Below are positions 11,878-13,350 of a stretch of DNA of 13,350 bases, piece by piece; position 1 is the first letter of the stretch, and each line of letters starts with the position of its first letter. The DNA comes from Minisyncoccota bacterium (GTDB taxonomy: Bacteria > Patescibacteriota > Minisyncoccia > Phycocordibacterales > GCA-2747955): the NCBI GenBank assembly GCA_023143935.1, contig JAGLGQ010000018.1, forward strand, positions 1 through 13,350. The letters are read 5' to 3'. The notes under the pieces are model-generated. The model worked only from the letters and a program-made list of their open reading frames with translations. It ran no database searches and was not told the origin of the DNA. Both the position numbers and the translations under genes were made by a program.

Positions 11878-13350
11878 ATGTCAAAAAATATAGGAATAAT
11901 AACTTTTAAAGATGTTTCATATGAACATCAAGAAAATCAACCAATTTTAATTGATACTAGTTTTTCTATTCGTCGTGGTGCAAAGTTTACTCTTATGGGA
12001 AAGAATGGGGCGGGAAAGAGTACACTTTTTGGGTTAATTACGGGGGAATATGAAGAAACAGATGGGTCTATAAATATAATGCCCAAAACAAGTATTGCGG
12101 TATCAAGACAAGTAATACCTCGCGATGAACTTAAACTTTCTGTAAGAGATTTTTTTCAAAAACTTTTTAAAGAAAAAATATATAATATAGATCCAAAAAT
12201 AGATGAAATTTTAGAAATTGTAAATCTTGGTCCGAATAAAGATTCTGAAGTTTTTGAGATTTTTAAAGATAGGATTATTGATAGTTTTTCTGGTGGACAA
12301 CAAGCCAGACTTCTTTTAGCTTCCGCGTTAATTCAAAATCCCGATGTTCTTTTACTTGATGAACCAACAAATAATTTAGATGCCGAAGGTATTGAGTATT
12401 TAACAAATTTTTTAAAGGAATATAAAAAAACAATAGTAGTAATTTCTCATGATGCTGATTTTTTAAATTCTTTTACAGAAGGAGTTTTATATTTAAATTC
12501 ACAAACGAGAAAAGTTGAAAAATATGATGGAAATTATAATGATGTGGTGGTAGAAATTGAAAGACAGGTTGCAAGAGAAAAAGCAAAGAATACATTATTA
12601 GAAAAAGAAATTAAAGTTAAAAAAGATAGGGCTAGCTCTTTTGGAAACAAGGGCGGGAGATTGAGAGATGTTGCAAAAAGATTAAGGGAGGAAGCGGCAG
12701 AATCTGAAGATAATAAAGTAGAAGTAAGAAAAGAAGATAGAACAATAAGACCTTTTGTTATTGAGGTGCAAAAAAAAATACCCTTAAATATTTTAAAAAT
12801 TTCATCTTATAAAATTTTTATAAACCATGTTTCAAAGGAAATGAAAGCAAATCTTATTTTGCAACGGGGCGACCATATTCATATGATAGGACCAAATGGT
12901 ATAGGGAAAACAACTCTTTTGGAATCTTTATCTTCGGGAAATGCCACGGGAGAAGAAGTGGCAGATGGAGTAAAAATTGGTTATTATAGACAAGATTTTT
13001 CTAATTTAGATTTTGAAAAAACACCTCACGAAATTTTAATGTCTGCAATGGATAAGCCCGATGAACAAAATATGAGGTCAGTGGCGGCAGGATTTTTAGT
13101 AGATGCTGAAATTATAAATGCAAAAATAAGTCAACTTTCAGAGGGGCAAAAAGGACTAGTCGCTTTTGCGAGATTGGTTTTAATGAAACCGGGACTTTTA
13201 ATTTTAGATGAACCAACAAATCATATAAATTTTAGACATATTCCAGTAATAGCAAAAGCATTGGCAGATTACGAAGGGGCAATGGTGCTTGTTTCTCATG
13301 TTCCAGAATTTGTAGAAAAAGTAGCCATTGATGATATTTTTGATTTAACT
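11878..13350 (+). CDS. ABC-F family ATPase (translation factor or ribosome-protection type), cut by window end
   Basis: 491 codons are visible without a stop; the C-terminus lies beyond the window. Two ABC ATPase domains are fused without membrane segments, the hallmark of ABC-F proteins, which bind the ribosomal E site. Domain 1: Walker A GKNGAGKST (41-49), signature FSGGQ (137-141), Walker B LLLDEP (158-163), switch histidine in ISHD (H191). A charged linker (about 215-300) is the presumed P-site-tRNA-interaction segment. Domain 2: Walker A GPNGIGKTT (from G338), signature LSEGQ (420-424), Walker B with D444 and E445, switch H474. Domain 2 departs from consensus: SHVPEF instead of SHDxxF, and DEPTNHINF instead of DEPTNHLD. 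Whether it relieves stalling (EttA/Uup-like) or gives antibiotic resistance cannot be told. The ATG lacks a ribosome binding site. Confidence 0.92.
   Translation, partial: MSKNIGIITFKDVSYEHQENQPILIDTSFSIRRGAKFTLMGKNGAGKSTLFGLITGEYEETDGSINIMPKTSIAVSRQVIPRDELKLSVRDFFQKLFKEKIYNIDPKIDEILEIVNLGPNKDSEVFEIFKDRIIDSFSGGQQARLLLASALIQNPDVLLLDEPTNNLDAEGIEYLTNFLKEYKKTIVVISHDADFLNSFTEGVLYLNSQTRKVEKYDGNYNDVVVEIERQVAREKAKNTLLEKEIKVKKDRASSFGNKGGRLRDVAKRLREEAAESEDNKVEVRKEDRTIRPFVIEVQKKIPLNILKISSYKIFINHVSKEMKANLILQRGDHIHMIGPNGIGKTTLLESLSSGNATGEEVADGVKIGYYRQDFSNLDFEKTPHEILMSAMDKPDEQNMRSVAAGFLVDAEIINAKISQLSEGQKGLVAFARLVLMKPGLLILDEPTNHINFRHIPVIAKALADYEGAMVLVSHVPEFVEKVAIDDIFDLT

Noticed and set aside
1..13350. CRISPR array, insertion sequence, prophage or tRNA gene
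   Set aside because: No spaced long repeats, transposase or phage genes, or cloverleaf-compatible sequences were seen on either strand; the only repeats are the short ones listed.
83..13350. UGA recoded as glycine, as in Gracilibacteria
   Set aside because: No gene contains an in-frame TGA; conserved glycines in all motifs use GGN codons.

Overview
The window looks like a piece of chromosome from a very AT-rich, reduced bacterium, most likely a member of the Candidate Phyla Radiation (Patescibacteria, Parcubacteria-like). That placement is inferred from several sequence traits: low G+C (under about 30% by eye), short gaps between genes, no recognisable Shine-Dalgarno sequence before any start, trimmed forms of housekeeping enzymes (PheS and PheT without their tRNA-binding appendages, RsmI without its C-terminal domain), and a secreted charged coiled-coil protein of a type common in that group. 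Every complete gene ends in TAA and none contains an in-frame TGA, so the standard bacterial code fits.

Layout. 1-51: a perfect hairpin, probably the terminator of the gene to the left. 83-1412 (+): a DedA-family membrane protein overlapping rsmI. 1443-1487: a terminator shared with the convergent pair on the minus strand, a BaiN/HI0933-type flavoprotein followed by dut (3176 down to 1478). A 34-bp gap holds two divergent promoters and leads to pgk (3211-4380, +). 4381-4540: an intergenic stretch with a good promoter and a strong hairpin, possibly a small RNA. 4541-5461 (-): a CorA-like transporter, divergent from pheS-pheT (5544-8299, +) across a region with a 14-bp inverted repeat. 8338-9554 (+): a hemerythrin-like protein and map. 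9679-10665 (+): a secreted coiled-coil protein. 10747-11436 (+): uppS. 11479-11610 (-): a 43-residue lysine-rich protein. 11660-11848: four tandem 11-bp repeats, a promoter, a 15-codon leader ORF and an attenuator-like set of alternative hairpins. These lead into an ABC-F ATPase (from 11878, cut by the window end).

Most genes are housekeeping: rRNA methylation (rsmI), tRNA charging (pheST), N-terminal Met removal (map), dUTP removal (dut), glycolysis (pgk), undecaprenyl carrier lipid synthesis (uppS), and membrane or envelope functions. There is no sign of a phage, insertion sequence, CRISPR array or plasmid.

The two most notable signals are regulatory. First, a -10 hexamer sits exactly 6 nt before the ATG of at least five genes, and 7-10 nt before three more, which predicts mostly leaderless mRNAs. 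Second, the ABC-F gene carries a leader peptide, an antiterminator-capable segment and a terminator. These are laid out so that a ribosome stalled in the leader would let transcription continue.
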